Origin: Promicromonospora iranensis
Lineage (GTDB): Bacteria; Actinomycetota; Actinomycetes; Actinomycetales; Cellulomonadaceae
NCBI RefSeq assembly: GCF_028994775.1
Contig: NZ_JAJQMN010000012.1
Coordinates: 1 to 64,000, forward strand
Length of the DNA: 64,000 nucleotides
Reading direction: 5' to 3'
Below, piece by piece: positions 44,161 through 53,034 of the stretch (its first letter is position 1; every line of letters starts with the position of its first letter). A model generated the notes under the pieces. The model was not told where the DNA came from and ran no database searches. It saw nothing but the letters and a program-made list of their open reading frames with translations. The position numbers and the translations under genes are program-made.

Positions 44161-45148
44161 AGGTGCGACGTCGACGTGCCGCGTAGGCGACGGCGACGAT
44201 GATGATCACGCCCTGCACGGCCGGCCGGATGGTCGACGGCAGGGCGAGCTGGTTGAACAGGGTGAACAGGGCCTCGAGCGCGAGCGCGCCCACCATCGCG
44301 GCGACCACGGTCCCGCGGCCGCCCCCGAGGGCGACGCCGCCGAGCACGACGGCGGTGATCGCCATGAACTCCAGCCCCTGGCCCACCTGGGCGGTGACCC
44401 CGGCGAAACCGCCGATGAGCACCGCGGCGACGGTGGCGAGGAACGAGGAGAGGAGGAAGGCCCGCGTGCGCAGCCACCACACGGAGGCGCCGCTGTACGC
44501 GGTGGCCACCGCGTTGTCGCCGGCTGCGACCAGCGACCTGCCGAACGGGCGACGCATCAGCAGCACCGCGAACCCGACGACGACGAGCGCCACCAGCAGC
44601 GCATACGGAACCTGGAACTGCCCGGGAACGTCCGGGAAACCCTTGCGGCCCAGCACCCGGAAGCTCTCGCTCAGCGCACCCGTGGGCGCCCCGCCGGTCC
44701 ACAGCCGGATCGCGCCGAAGAGCACGAGCATCATGCCGAGCGTGGTGATGAAGGACGGGACCCGCAGCAGCGTCGTCACCAGCCCGTTGACGAGCCCGAC
44801 GAGCAGCCCGAACACGAGCATCAGCCCCAGCACCGGCCAGGTCAGCGCCTCGTCGCCGTCCATCAGCCGGGCCGCGATGACCACCTGGGCACCGACGAGC
44901 GAGCCCACCGACAGGTCGAACTCGCCCGAGACGATCACGAAGTACTGCCCCACGGCGAGCACCACCAGCGGTGCCGCCTTCTTCGCGAACGCCATGAGCG
45001 ACACCGGCTCCGCGAACGACGGGTTGATCACGACGATCACGACGAGGACCACGACGAGCAGCGCGAGCACCGTCCAGCTGCCGCCGGACAGCAGGCGCTC
45101 CCGCCACTGCCGGGCTGTGCTGCGGGAGGTCTCTGCGGTGAGGGTCAT
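44159..45148 (-). CDS. sugar ABC transporter permease (RbsC family), second
   Basis: The protein has 329 residues. ATG 45148 overlaps the stop of the first permease (ATGA). It has about ten hydrophobic helices with family phrases SGEFDLSVGSLVG, VPSFITTLGMMLVLFG and AITAVVLGGVALGGGRGTVVAAMVGALAL. It forms a heterodimeric channel with the first permease. The stop lies in a 12-nt tandem array. Confidence 0.93.
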   Translation of the reverse strand: MTLTAETSRSTARQWRERLLSGGSWTVLALLVVVLVVIVVINPSFAEPVSLMAFAKKAAPLVVLAVGQYFVIVSGEFDLSVGSLVGAQVVIAARLMDGDEALTWPVLGLMLVFGLLVGLVNGLVTTLLRVPSFITTLGMMLVLFGAIRLWTGGAPTGALSESFRVLGRKGFPDVPGQFQVPYALLVALVVVGFAVLLMRRPFGRSLVAAGDNAVATAYSGASVWWLRTRAFLLSSFLATVAAVLIGGFAGVTAQVGQGLEFMAITAVVLGGVALGGGRGTVVAAMVGALALEALFTLFNQLALPSTIRPAVQGVIIIVAVAYAARRRRT

Positions 45149-46203
45149 GCGACGTCGCCTCCTCGTGCGGCCGAGCCCTTGGTGCCGAACCGGACGCGCC
45201 GGCTCGCCGGGTCGATCTGCCGCCGCGCGTACAGGGCCACGGCGGCGATGATGATCACGCCGCGTAGCACGTCCTTGAAGAACGGGTTCACGTCGAGCAC
45301 GTTGAACGCGGTGTCGAGCACCGCGAGGATCGCCACGCCGCCGACGGTGCCGACCACCGAGCCCCGGCCGCCGAACAGGAGCGTGCCGCCCAGCACCACC
45401 GCCGCGATCGAGTCCAGGTCGAGGCCGTAGGAGTAGACCAGTGCGTTCCCGGTGCCGAACCGGGCGGCGATGAGCAGCCCCGCGACGCCGGCGCACAGGG
45501 AGCACAGCACGTGGGCCAGGACGAGGGTCCTGCCGGTGCGCACGCCCGAGAGCCGGGCGACGTCGAGGTTCCCGCCCACCGCGAACATGTGGTAGCCCGC
45601 GCGGGTCCTGGTGAGCAGCACGAACGCGGCGGCCGCGACGAGCAGCATGACGATCGTGGAGACGGGCACCGGGCCGATCCGCGTGTATCCGAAGGTCTGG
45701 AAGGCGAGGGGCACCTCACCCTCCGGCCCCTTGAACCGCGTGTCGAGGAAGCCCTTGACGATCAGGCCCATGCCGAGCGTGGCGATGAAGGCGTTGACCC
45801 GCAGCGCCGAGATGATCAGGCCGTTCACGAGGCCGACGCCGGCCGCGACCGCCAGCGCCGCCACCACCCCGAGCCACACGCGGGACGGGTCACCCGCCAT
45901 CGTCGTCGCCCCGATCAGCGAGCACAGTGCGACGACGTACCCGACGGACAGGTCGAGCGAGCGGCACAGCACCACCAGCGTCTGCCCGACGGCGACGAAC
46001 CCGAGCAGGCTCGTCTGCGTGAGCATGTAGCTGACGTTCCCCTGGGCGAAGAGGTTTCCGCCGCGGACCGCCACGAGGACGCCCGCGATCACCAGGATGC
46101 CGACGAGGGCCAGGTAGACGATCTCGGTCGAGCCGAGGTGGTGGCGGCGGGCGCTGCCGGCTCCGGTGCCCACCTTCGTGCCCGCTCCTGTGCCCGCCGT
46201 CAT
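45145..46203 (-). CDS. sugar ABC transporter permease (RbsC family), first
   Basis: The protein has 352 residues. ATG 46203 overlaps the ATPase stop. The N-terminus is a Gly/Thr-rich repeat (GTGAGTKVGTGAG). Then come RbsC-type helices with RSLDLSVGYVVALCSLIG, VNAFIATLGMGLIVKG and DSIAAVVLGGTLLFGGRGSVVGTVGGVAIL. With the neighbouring permease it makes the membrane part of a CUT2-type monosaccharide importer. Confidence 0.93.
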   Translation of the reverse strand: MTAGTGAGTKVGTGAGSARRHHLGSTEIVYLALVGILVIAGVLVAVRGGNLFAQGNVSYMLTQTSLLGFVAVGQTLVVLCRSLDLSVGYVVALCSLIGATTMAGDPSRVWLGVVAALAVAAGVGLVNGLIISALRVNAFIATLGMGLIVKGFLDTRFKGPEGEVPLAFQTFGYTRIGPVPVSTIVMLLVAAAAFVLLTRTRAGYHMFAVGGNLDVARLSGVRTGRTLVLAHVLCSLCAGVAGLLIAARFGTGNALVYSYGLDLDSIAAVVLGGTLLFGGRGSVVGTVGGVAILAVLDTAFNVLDVNPFFKDVLRGVIIIAAVALYARRQIDPASRRVRFGTKGSAARGGDVA

Positions 46204-47786
46204 GCCGCGCCCGTGGCCAGGGCCATGATGGCCTCCTCCTCGCTGCCGCCCGGCAGCTCACCGGCGATCCGGCCGTCCCGCAGCACGAGGATGCGGTCTG
46301 CCATCGCCACCACCTCCGGCAGCTCGGACGAGATGAGCAGCACCGCGGTCCCCTCGGCGGTCAGCGTGCGCATGAGGTCGTAGACGGCGCGCTTGGCGCC
46401 GACGTCGATGCCGCGCGTCGGCTCGTCGAGGACGATGACCCGTGGCTCGGTCACGAGCCACTTGGCGAGGACCACCTTCTGCTGGTTGCCGCCGGACAGG
46501 TACTGCACCTCCACGTCCTGCGCGGAGGCCACCGTGCTCGCGGGTACGGCGAGGGACCGCAGCACCCCCGGGATGCCCCGCGCCCGGCGGTCCGACGCGC
46601 GGGGCAGGACGGCGTCGAGCACGAGCCGCGCGTTCGCGAGGACCGACTGCCCGAGGGCGAGCCCCTCGGACTTCCGGTCCTCGGTGACGAGCGCGAGGCG
46701 GTGGCGTACGCCCTGCCGGGGCGTCCGCACGTGGACCGGCTGCCCGTCGACGGTCATGCGGCCGCGTGTGAACGGCGCGATGCCGAACACGCCGTGCGCG
46801 ATCTCGGTGCGGCCTGAACCCTGCAGGCCCGCGAGCGCGACGATCTCGCCGGCCCGCACCTCCAGGTCGATGTCGTCCACCATCTGGTTGCCGGCACCCT
46901 CGAGCGCCAGCCGCACCTCGCCGGGCACCTCACCCGGCACCTCACCCGGCACTGTGTCGGTGGGCACCGTGTCGGCGGGCTTGTCCGGGAAGAAGCCGGC
47001 GAAGTCGCGTCCCACCATGGTCCGCACCAGCCGGTCCGGGCTCACCTCGGCGGCCGGCGCCGTGAGCATGTGGTTGCCGTCCTTCAGGACGGTGATCGTG
47101 TCGGCCAGGTCGTAGATCTCCTGGAGCCGGTGCGAGACGTACAGGATCGCGACGCCGCGGTCCCGCAGCCGCCCGATCAGCTCGTAGAGGAGCGCGACCT
47201 CCTGCTCGGCGAGCGCCGCCGTCGGCTCGTCCATCGAGATGATCCGGGCGTCGTACGAGACGGCCTTGACGATCTCGACCACCTGCTGCTGCGCCACGGA
47301 CAGGGATCCCACCCGGGCCCAGGGCGTGATGCTCGTCAGCCCCAGGTCGTCGAGGAGGTGACTCGTGTCGGCGTGCAGCCGACGGCGGTCGACCAGGCCG
47401 CGCAGGAGCGGCTCGCGGCCCAGGTACACGTTCTCGGCGACCGACCGGTCCGGCAGCAGGTTGAACTCCTGGAAGACCGTGGCGACGCCTGCCTGCTGGG
47501 CGTCGAGCGGGGTCGGGAAGGAGACGGGAGCACCGTCGAGCTCGATGGCGCCGGTGTCCGGACGGTGCACCCCGGCGACGATCTTCATCAGTGTCGACTT
47601 GCCGGCACCGTTCTCGCCCACCAGTGCGTGGACCTGCCCGGGAAGAAGGGTCAGGTCGATGTCTCGCAGCACCGAGGTGCCGAAGAACTCCTTGCCGACG
47701 CCGTGAAGGCGCAGGACCGGGTCGGGTGATTCCGGGTCGGATTCCGGGTCGGGTACTGCAATGTGCGCGTCGTCATCGGCTCGCAT
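46200..47786 (-). CDS. sugar ABC transporter ATPase with two NBDs (RbsA/AraG family)
   Basis: The protein has 528 residues from ATG 47786 (a TTG further upstream lies inside the operator and is unlikely). Two nucleotide-binding domains are present. The first has GENGAGKST, LSVAQQQ and ISMDEPTAAL. The second has GLQGSGRTE in place of a full Walker A, LSGGNQQKV and VIVLDEPTRGIDVGAK. This degenerate second site is normal for CUT2 transporters. A 12/15-nt repeat linker (PGEVPGEVPGEV) separates the halves. It is the first gene of the minus-strand operon, with a palindromic operator and near-leaderless promoter just upstream. Confidence 0.94.
   Translation of the reverse strand: MRADDDAHIAVPDPESDPESPDPVLRLHGVGKEFFGTSVLRDIDLTLLPGQVHALVGENGAGKSTLMKIVAGVHRPDTGAIELDGAPVSFPTPLDAQQAGVATVFQEFNLLPDRSVAENVYLGREPLLRGLVDRRRLHADTSHLLDDLGLTSITPWARVGSLSVAQQQVVEIVKAVSYDARIISMDEPTAALAEQEVALLYELIGRLRDRGVAILYVSHRLQEIYDLADTITVLKDGNHMLTAPAAEVSPDRLVRTMVGRDFAGFFPDKPADTVPTDTVPGEVPGEVPGEVRLALEGAGNQMVDDIDLEVRAGEIVALAGLQGSGRTEIAHGVFGIAPFTRGRMTVDGQPVHVRTPRQGVRHRLALVTEDRKSEGLALGQSVLANARLVLDAVLPRASDRRARGIPGVLRSLAVPASTVASAQDVEVQYLSGGNQQKVVLAKWLVTEPRVIVLDEPTRGIDVGAKRAVYDLMRTLTAEGTAVLLISSELPEVVAMADRILVLRDGRIAGELPGGSEEEAIMALATGAA
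46914..46979. repeat. 3 x 12-nt plus 2 x 15-nt coding repeat in the ATPase linker
   Basis: On the plus strand three CACCTCACCCGG-type units are followed by two 15-nt units starting CACNGTGTCGG. They encode the PTDTVPGEVPGEV linker between the two ATPase halves. Confidence 0.85.
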
Positions 47787-47793
47787 GTCCACC

Positions 47794-47821
47794 AATGTAG
47801 GGATCTTTTGGTTGATGTCAA
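47794..47821 (-). promoter_or_regulatory. promoter of the sugar operon, near-leaderless
   Basis: On the minus strand TTGACA (47821-47816) and TACATT (47799-47794) are 16 nt apart. The start codon ATG 47786 follows 7 nt after the -10 element, so the mRNA would begin at or just before it. The -35 lies inside the ROK operator. Confidence 0.55.
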
Positions 47822-47830
47822 GCAAAAGAT
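47803..47830. promoter_or_regulatory. 28-bp palindromic operator of the ROK repressor
   Basis: Half-site ATCTTTTG-N-TTGA (47803-47815) is matched by TCAA-N-CAAAAGAT (47818-47830) with only the N and two central bases asymmetric. A further half-site ATCTTTTG lies at 47876-47883 beside the ROK start. The palindrome covers the -35 of the sugar operon. Confidence 0.75.
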
Positions 47831-47922
47831 GCTTGTCGTTGACGCGGCTTCTGCGGCTCGTGGCTCATATGGGCTATCTTTTGCCGATGCGCGGCCAAAG
47901 TTCACCCGGGAGGCGGTTGCCC

Positions 47923-49116
47923 ATGCCCATCGACGACCCCCCGAGAGGCGCGCCCGCGCCCCTGTCCCTGGGCACCGGTGATTTCTTCCAGCTGCTGCGT
48001 GACAGCGAGCCGCGCACCCGCGCCGACCTGGTGGCCATCACCGGCCAGGCCAGGTCGACCATCGCGTCGCGGATCGACGCGCTCATGAGCACCGGGCTCA
48101 TCGGCCCCGCGGGCATGGCGGGCTCCACCGGCGGCAGGCGGCCGGCGACCTTCGCCTTCCAGCCTGCCGCCAGGGTGGTCCTCGCGGTCGACCTCGGCGC
48201 CACGCACGCCCGGCTGGCCGTCACCGACCTCGCCTCCACCGTGCTCGCGGCGAGCGACGAGCCCTTCTCGATCACCGCCGGCCCCGACGTCGTCCTGCCC
48301 TGGGTGGCCCGGGCCGGCCGCGACCTGCTGGCCGCCGCCGGCCGCGACGCCGCCGACCTGGCCGGCGTCGGCATCGGGCTGCCGGGACCGGTCGAGCACT
48401 CGACCGGTCGGCCGATCAACCCGCCGATCATGCCCGGCTGGGACGACGTCGACGTCCCCGGCATCCTCGGCGCCGAGTTCGGGGTCGCCGTGCTCGTCGA
48501 CAACGACGTCAACATCATGGCGCTCGGCGAGCACCGGACCGCCTGGTCCGACGTCTCCGACCTGCTGCTCGTCAAGGTCTCCACCGGCATCGGCGCCGGG
48601 ATCATCGCCGACGGCGCCCTCCGCCGCGGCGCGCAGGGCGCGGCGGGCGACGTCGGGCACATGTCCGTCCCGGGCGCCGACCACGTGCCATGCCGGTGCG
48701 GCAACACCGGCTGTCTGGAGGCGGTCGCGAGCGGTCAGGCCGTCGCGGCGGCGCTCTCGGCCCAGGGACTCGACGCCGCCGACAGCGCCGGCGTCGTCGC
48801 ACTGGTCCGTGCCAGCGGCGCGGCGGCGAGCCAGGCTGTCCGGCAGGCGGGTCGCGACATCGGCGGCGTCCTGGCCTCGTGCGTGAGCATGCTGAACCCG
48901 TCGGTCATCGTGATCGGCGGCGTGGTCGCGGATGCCGGCGAGCACCTGATCGCCGGCATCCGCGAGGCGGTGTACCGCAGGTCCCTGCCGCTGGCCACCC
49001 AGCACCTGCGCATCGTCGCCTCCCGCGCGCGCGGCGGGGCAGGCGTGCTGGGCGCGAGCGCCATGGCGGTCGACCACGTGCTGTCCCCCGCGGCGATCGA
49101 CGCCCTGACCGCCTGA
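47923..49116 (+). CDS. ROK family transcriptional repressor
   Basis: The protein has 397 residues. ATG 47923 has GGGAGG nine bases upstream; ATG 47887, 6 nt after TATCTT, could be a leaderless start. Residues 15-75 hold a winged helix-turn-helix (LLRDSEPRTRADLVAITGQARSTIASRIDALMSTGLIG). The ROK kinase-like domain follows, with the ATP-like loop AVDLGATHARLAV and the zinc motif CRCGNTGCLE. It is divergent from the sugar ABC operon and probably represses it until the sugar or its phosphate binds. Overlapping half-sites suggest autoregulation. Confidence 0.92.
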   Translation: MPIDDPPRGAPAPLSLGTGDFFQLLRDSEPRTRADLVAITGQARSTIASRIDALMSTGLIGPAGMAGSTGGRRPATFAFQPAARVVLAVDLGATHARLAVTDLASTVLAASDEPFSITAGPDVVLPWVARAGRDLLAAAGRDAADLAGVGIGLPGPVEHSTGRPINPPIMPGWDDVDVPGILGAEFGVAVLVDNDVNIMALGEHRTAWSDVSDLLLVKVSTGIGAGIIADGALRRGAQGAAGDVGHMSVPGADHVPCRCGNTGCLEAVASGQAVAAALSAQGLDAADSAGVVALVRASGAAASQAVRQAGRDIGGVLASCVSMLNPSVIVIGGVVADAGEHLIAGIREAVYRRSLPLATQHLRIVASRARGGAGVLGASAMAVDHVLSPAAIDALTA

Positions 49117-49218
49117 CCGGCTGCCCCGCCGACCCAGCGCCCATACGCTGGTGTGCACGGCATTCCTGCGCTCGAGTGACCGGCCACCAGTCCCCTACCG
49201 CAAAGGAAACCAGCACCC

Positions 49219-50874
49219 GTGACCAGCAACCCCCACGCTCGCCAGCTCCTCGACGACCCCACCTGGTGGCGGCAGGCGGCCGTCTACCAGATCTACCCGC
49301 GCAGCTTCGCGGACGCGAACGGTGACGGCATCGGCGACCTGCGCGGCATCATCTCGCGGGCCCCCTACCTCCAGGGGCTCGGCGTCGACGCGGTCTGGCT
49401 CAGCCCCTTCTACCCCTCCGCGCTGGCCGACGGCGGATACGACGTCGCCGACTACCGCGACGTCGACCCGAGGATCGGCACGCTCGACGAGTTCGACGAG
49501 ATGGTCCAGACCCTGCACGCGGCGGGCATCCGCGTCATCGTCGACATCGTGCCGAACCACTCCTCGGACCAGCACGTCTGGTTCCAGGAGGCGCTGGCCG
49601 CGGGGCCGGGCAGCCCGGAGCGCGCGCGCTACATCTTCCGGGACGGCCTCGGGCCCGACGGCGCACAGCCGCCGGCCGACTGGACGAGCATGTTCGGCGG
49701 TCCCGCCTGGACCCGGGTACCCGACGGCCAGTGGTACCTGCACCTCTTCGCCAAGGAGCAGCCGGACTTCAACTGGGACAACGAGGAGGTCCGCGAGGAC
49801 TTCCGCACGACCCTGCGGTTCTGGTCCGACCGGGGTGTCGACGGGTTCCGCATCGACGTCGCGCACGCCCTCACCAAGGAGCTCGGCGAGTCCCTGCCGA
49901 CACAGGCCGAGATCGATGCCATCACCGAGCCCGGCGCGCACCCGCTCTGGGACCGAGACGAGGTCCACGAGGTCTACGCCGACTGGCGCAAGGTCTTCGA
50001 CGAGTACACCCCGCCCCGCTTCGCGGTGGCGGAGGCCTGGGTCTCGACCCCCCGGCGTCCCCGGTACGCGAGCGCCGAGGGGCTCGGTCAGGCGTTCAAC
50101 TTCGACCTGCTGGAGTCCGACTTCGACGCCGAGCAGTTCCGGACCATCATCGCGGACAACCTGGCCCTCTCGGCGGCGTCCGGCTCGTCGACGACATGGG
50201 TGTTCTCGAACCACGACGTCGTACGCCACGCGACCCGCTACGCGCTGCCGCCCCGCGACGGGAGCACCGTGAAGCAGGGGCGCGACTGGCTGCTCTCGGG
50301 CGGCACGGAGCCGGTCGCCGACGTCGCGCTGGGCCTCCGCCGTGCCCGCGCGGCGACGCTGCTCATGCTCGGCCTGCCGGGCAGCGCCTACCTCTACCAG
50401 GGCGAGGAGCTGGGTCTGCCGGAGGTCCCCGACATCCCTGCGGCGGAACGCCAGGACCCGGCGTTCTTCCGCAACCCCGGCGTCGACGTCGGGCGGGACG
50501 GCTGCCGTGTGCCCCTGCCCTGGACCCGCGAGGGCACGTCCTTCGGCTTCGGCGACGACGGCGCGCACCTGCCCCAGCCCGCGAGCTTCGGCGAGCTGTC
50601 GGTGGAGGCGCAGGACGGCGCGCCCGGGTCGACGCTGGAGCTCTACCGTGCGGCACTCGCGCTGCGGCACGACCTGCAGACCGACGAGACGCTCGAGTGG
50701 GTCGCCGCAGCCGCCGACGTCGTGCACTTCGCGCGCCCCAACGGCTGGCACGTCGTGACCAACTTCGGCCCTGACGCGGTGCCGCTGCCCGACGGCGAGG
50801 TGCTGCTCGCGAGCGAGCCGCTGCCCGGGGGCCTGCTGCCGGGCTCGACGACGGCGTGGCTGCGCGCGCACTGA
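49219..50874 (+). CDS. glycoside hydrolase family 13 alpha-glucosidase (oligo-1,6-glucosidase type)
   Basis: The protein has 551 residues. GTG 49219 has AAAGGAAA nine bases upstream. No signal peptide is present, so it is cytoplasmic. The GH13 conserved regions are DIVPNHSS, then GFRIDVAH with nucleophile Asp213, AVAEAWV with acid/base Glu272, and FSNHDVV with Asp333. The small segment that follows (GLPEVPDIP) fits subfamily 23/30 alpha-glucosidases. It would cut maltose, isomaltose, trehalulose or similar imported disaccharides. It follows the ROK gene in the same direction, but the 102-nt gap makes a separate promoter likely. Confidence 0.92.
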   Translation: MTSNPHARQLLDDPTWWRQAAVYQIYPRSFADANGDGIGDLRGIISRAPYLQGLGVDAVWLSPFYPSALADGGYDVADYRDVDPRIGTLDEFDEMVQTLHAAGIRVIVDIVPNHSSDQHVWFQEALAAGPGSPERARYIFRDGLGPDGAQPPADWTSMFGGPAWTRVPDGQWYLHLFAKEQPDFNWDNEEVREDFRTTLRFWSDRGVDGFRIDVAHALTKELGESLPTQAEIDAITEPGAHPLWDRDEVHEVYADWRKVFDEYTPPRFAVAEAWVSTPRRPRYASAEGLGQAFNFDLLESDFDAEQFRTIIADNLALSAASGSSTTWVFSNHDVVRHATRYALPPRDGSTVKQGRDWLLSGGTEPVADVALGLRRARAATLLMLGLPGSAYLYQGEELGLPEVPDIPAAERQDPAFFRNPGVDVGRDGCRVPLPWTREGTSFGFGDDGAHLPQPASFGELSVEAQDGAPGSTLELYRAALALRHDLQTDETLEWVAAAADVVHFARPNGWHVVTNFGPDAVPLPDGEVLLASEPLPGGLLPGSTTAWLRAH

Positions 50875-50940
50875 GCGCCGGATGACGCCCTCTTTCTTCT
50901 CGTTCGGGTGATGGCGGGTGGGGCGCCGTCCGGGCGCGGG

Positions 50941-52170
50941 TCAGCCGCCGCGGCGCTCTTCGGCGAACGCCAGGATCTGGGGAACCGCGCGGTCGACGAA
51001 GGCGTCGAAGTCGCGCTGCTCGGTGTACAGGTGCACGGAGAGGCGCAGGTAGCCGACGCCCTCGCTGCTCGTGAAGGCCGACTCCATACCGGCGAGGTCG
51101 AGCAGCCGCATCCGCAGCTCGTCGGCGTCGCGGCGATCCCGCCCCAGCCCGCCCGGCAGGCGCAGCAGCCGCATCGACACCACCGGCATGCCGACGTCGG
51201 TGGCCACCGGTGCGTCCACGAAGGGCTGCAGGGCCGCGCCGATGACGGCGGCGCCGTGGTCGGCGAGTGCCGTCATGGTCTCGCGCGTCCGTGCCCAGCC
51301 GTACTCCCGCTCGACGAAGTCGATGGCCAGGGGCGAGGCGAGGTAGCTCGTCGCGTCGATCGTCCCCTGGGTGTCGAACCGCTCGGGGTAGCTCTCCTCG
51401 GCGCCCCACGAGTCGATGAGCGGCCACAGGTCGTCCCGGTCGGCCGCCTCGGTGACGAGCAGGGCGGCGCCGCGTGGCGCGCAGGGCCACTTGTGCAGGT
51501 TGCCGAACCACCAGTCCCCGCCCGCGCCGGCGGCGGCGTCCTCGACGAGACCGGGCGCGTGGGCGCCGTCCACCAGGACACGAGCCCCGCGCTCGTGGGC
51601 CAGCTCGGTGATCCGCGCCGTCGGGAGCAGGCGCGCGGTCGGCGAGGTGATCTGGTCGACGACGACCAGGCGTACGGCGTCGGTCAGCTCCGCCCTGAAC
51701 CGCTCGACGACCTCGTCGGCGTCGGCGGCCAGCGGGAGGGCGACCGACCGCACCCGGGCGCCGTAGCGGCGGGCGAGCCGGCGGGCCCCCGTCGTGACCG
51801 CGCCGTAGCCATGGTCGCTGACGAGGATCTCGTCGCCGGGTTCGAGGCGCAGGGCGTTGAACACGACGGTCGCGGCAGCGGACGCGTTGGGTACGAAGAC
51901 GGTGTCCTCGGCCCGGGCGCCGACGAACGGTGCGACCTCACGGCGCGCCGCGGCGATCAGCTCGGGGAGCCGGGGGAACCAGCCGACCGGGCTCAGGTCG
52001 CCCTGTCGGCGCAGGTCCTCCTGGTGACGCACCACCTCGGTGGGCACGGCTCCGAACGAGCCGTGGTTGAGGTGTGCGATCGCCTCGTCCAGCGGCCAGG
52101 CGTCGCGAGCCGGCCCTCCGGACGCGAGGTGTACCGGCGGTGGTGCTGGAGCGGTCCGTACCGGGTCCAT
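50941..52170 (-). CDS. class V PLP-dependent aminotransferase (isopenicillin N epimerase-like)
   Basis: The protein has 409 residues. ATG 52170 has AAAGGGGG eight bases upstream; the longer frame to 52203 lacks one. Fold-type I class V features are HLNHGSFGAVPTEVV, FVPNASAAATVVF, the Asp/His pair in LVDGAHAPG, and the PLP-binding Lys in FGNLHKWPCAPRG. The group includes isopenicillin N epimerase-like and cysteine desulfurase-like enzymes of unsettled substrate. It is divergent from a FadR-type regulator with a TGT-N3-ACA operator between them. Confidence 0.9.
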   Translation of the reverse strand: MDPVRTAPAPPPVHLASGGPARDAWPLDEAIAHLNHGSFGAVPTEVVRHQEDLRRQGDLSPVGWFPRLPELIAAARREVAPFVGARAEDTVFVPNASAAATVVFNALRLEPGDEILVSDHGYGAVTTGARRLARRYGARVRSVALPLAADADEVVERFRAELTDAVRLVVVDQITSPTARLLPTARITELAHERGARVLVDGAHAPGLVEDAAAGAGGDWWFGNLHKWPCAPRGAALLVTEAADRDDLWPLIDSWGAEESYPERFDTQGTIDATSYLASPLAIDFVEREYGWARTRETMTALADHGAAVIGAALQPFVDAPVATDVGMPVVSMRLLRLPGGLGRDRRDADELRMRLLDLAGMESAFTSSEGVGYLRLSVHLYTEQRDFDAFVDRAVPQILAFAEERRGG

Positions 52171-52252
52171 CGATGCCCCCTTTGACTGTCGTCGGACAAC
52201 CATGGCAGCCGATCACCGAAAACGCTAGGCCGAGTCGCGTAGAAGCGGCGAT

Positions 52253-52263
52253 CTGTAGGACAG
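52253..52263. promoter_or_regulatory. FadR/GntR-type operator
   Basis: CTGTAGGACAG has the TGT-N3-ACA form typical of FadR-subfamily GntR operators. It is in the 147-nt gap between the divergent aminotransferase and regulator genes. Confidence 0.5.
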
Positions 52264-52317
52264 GTTTTACCGGCGTGAAGATCCGCACCGTCTGCGGGAA
52301 CCTGACATCCTGAGGGC

Positions 52318-53010
52318 ATGCACGACGTGAGCGCAGTCGAGACCGCCCTCCACGGGTTACGCACCCTGATCGCCGACGGTTCGCTCCAGCCCGGCGACCG
52401 GCTGCCCAGCGAGGGCGTGCTGAGCGAACGGATCGGCGTCTCACGCGGGTCCATCCGCGAGGCGATCCGCACCCTGTCGGCCCTCGGCGTCGTCGAGACC
52501 CGGCGCGGGGCAGGGACCTTCGTCGGTGAGCTGCGCGCCGCCGACATGATCAGGACGCTCGCCCTCACCGTCGGGCTGCTCCCGTTGGAGTCGATCCTCG
52601 AGCTCTTCGAGCTGCGGCGGGTCCTGGAGGCGCACGCCGCGTCCCTCGCCGCCGCGCGCTGCGACGATGCCGCGGTCTCCGGGCTGAGCACCATCCTCGA
52701 CCGGCTTGAGACGAGTACGGACGTCGACGAGCAGTCAGCGCTCGACCACGAGTTCCACATGGCCGTCGCGCGGCTCGGCGGCAACGAGTCGCTCGGCGCG
52801 ATGGTGTCGGTGCTCCGGTCGCGTTCACGCGCCTACCCGGTGCCCCTCACCGACGAGACCAAGCGGATCTCGGACGCCGGACACCGGACGATCCTGGGCG
52901 CCGTGACAGCGCACGATCCGGTCGCGGCCTCGGTCGCGGCCGCCGCGCACGTCGCACAGAGCGAGGTGTGGCTGCGCGAGCACCGACCGGCGCCGGAGAT
53001 CATCGGCTGA
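52318..53010 (+). CDS. FadR-subfamily GntR transcriptional regulator
   Basis: The protein has 230 residues. ATG 52318 follows TGAGGGC. The GntR winged helix is at residues 10-70 (LRTLIADGSLQPGDRLPSEGVLSERIGVSRGSIREAIRTLSALGVVETRRGAGTFV). The FCD ligand domain has the metal-site pattern ELRRVLEAHAA, DHEFHMAVA and GHRTILGAV, with Asp and three His positions. It is probably the regulator of the divergent aminotransferase gene; the ligand is likely a small organic or amino acid. Confidence 0.92.
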   Translation: MHDVSAVETALHGLRTLIADGSLQPGDRLPSEGVLSERIGVSRGSIREAIRTLSALGVVETRRGAGTFVGELRAADMIRTLALTVGLLPLESILELFELRRVLEAHAASLAAARCDDAAVSGLSTILDRLETSTDVDEQSALDHEFHMAVARLGGNESLGAMVSVLRSRSRAYPVPLTDETKRISDAGHRTILGAVTAHDPVAASVAAAAHVAQSEVWLREHRPAPEIIG

Positions 53011-53034
53011 CAGGGCGGCCCCCGGTGGGGGAAG

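Noticed and set aside
47761-47922. Long N-terminus of the ROK protein
   Set aside because: It would cross the 28-bp operator and the divergent promoter; a good ribosome site supports ATG 47923.
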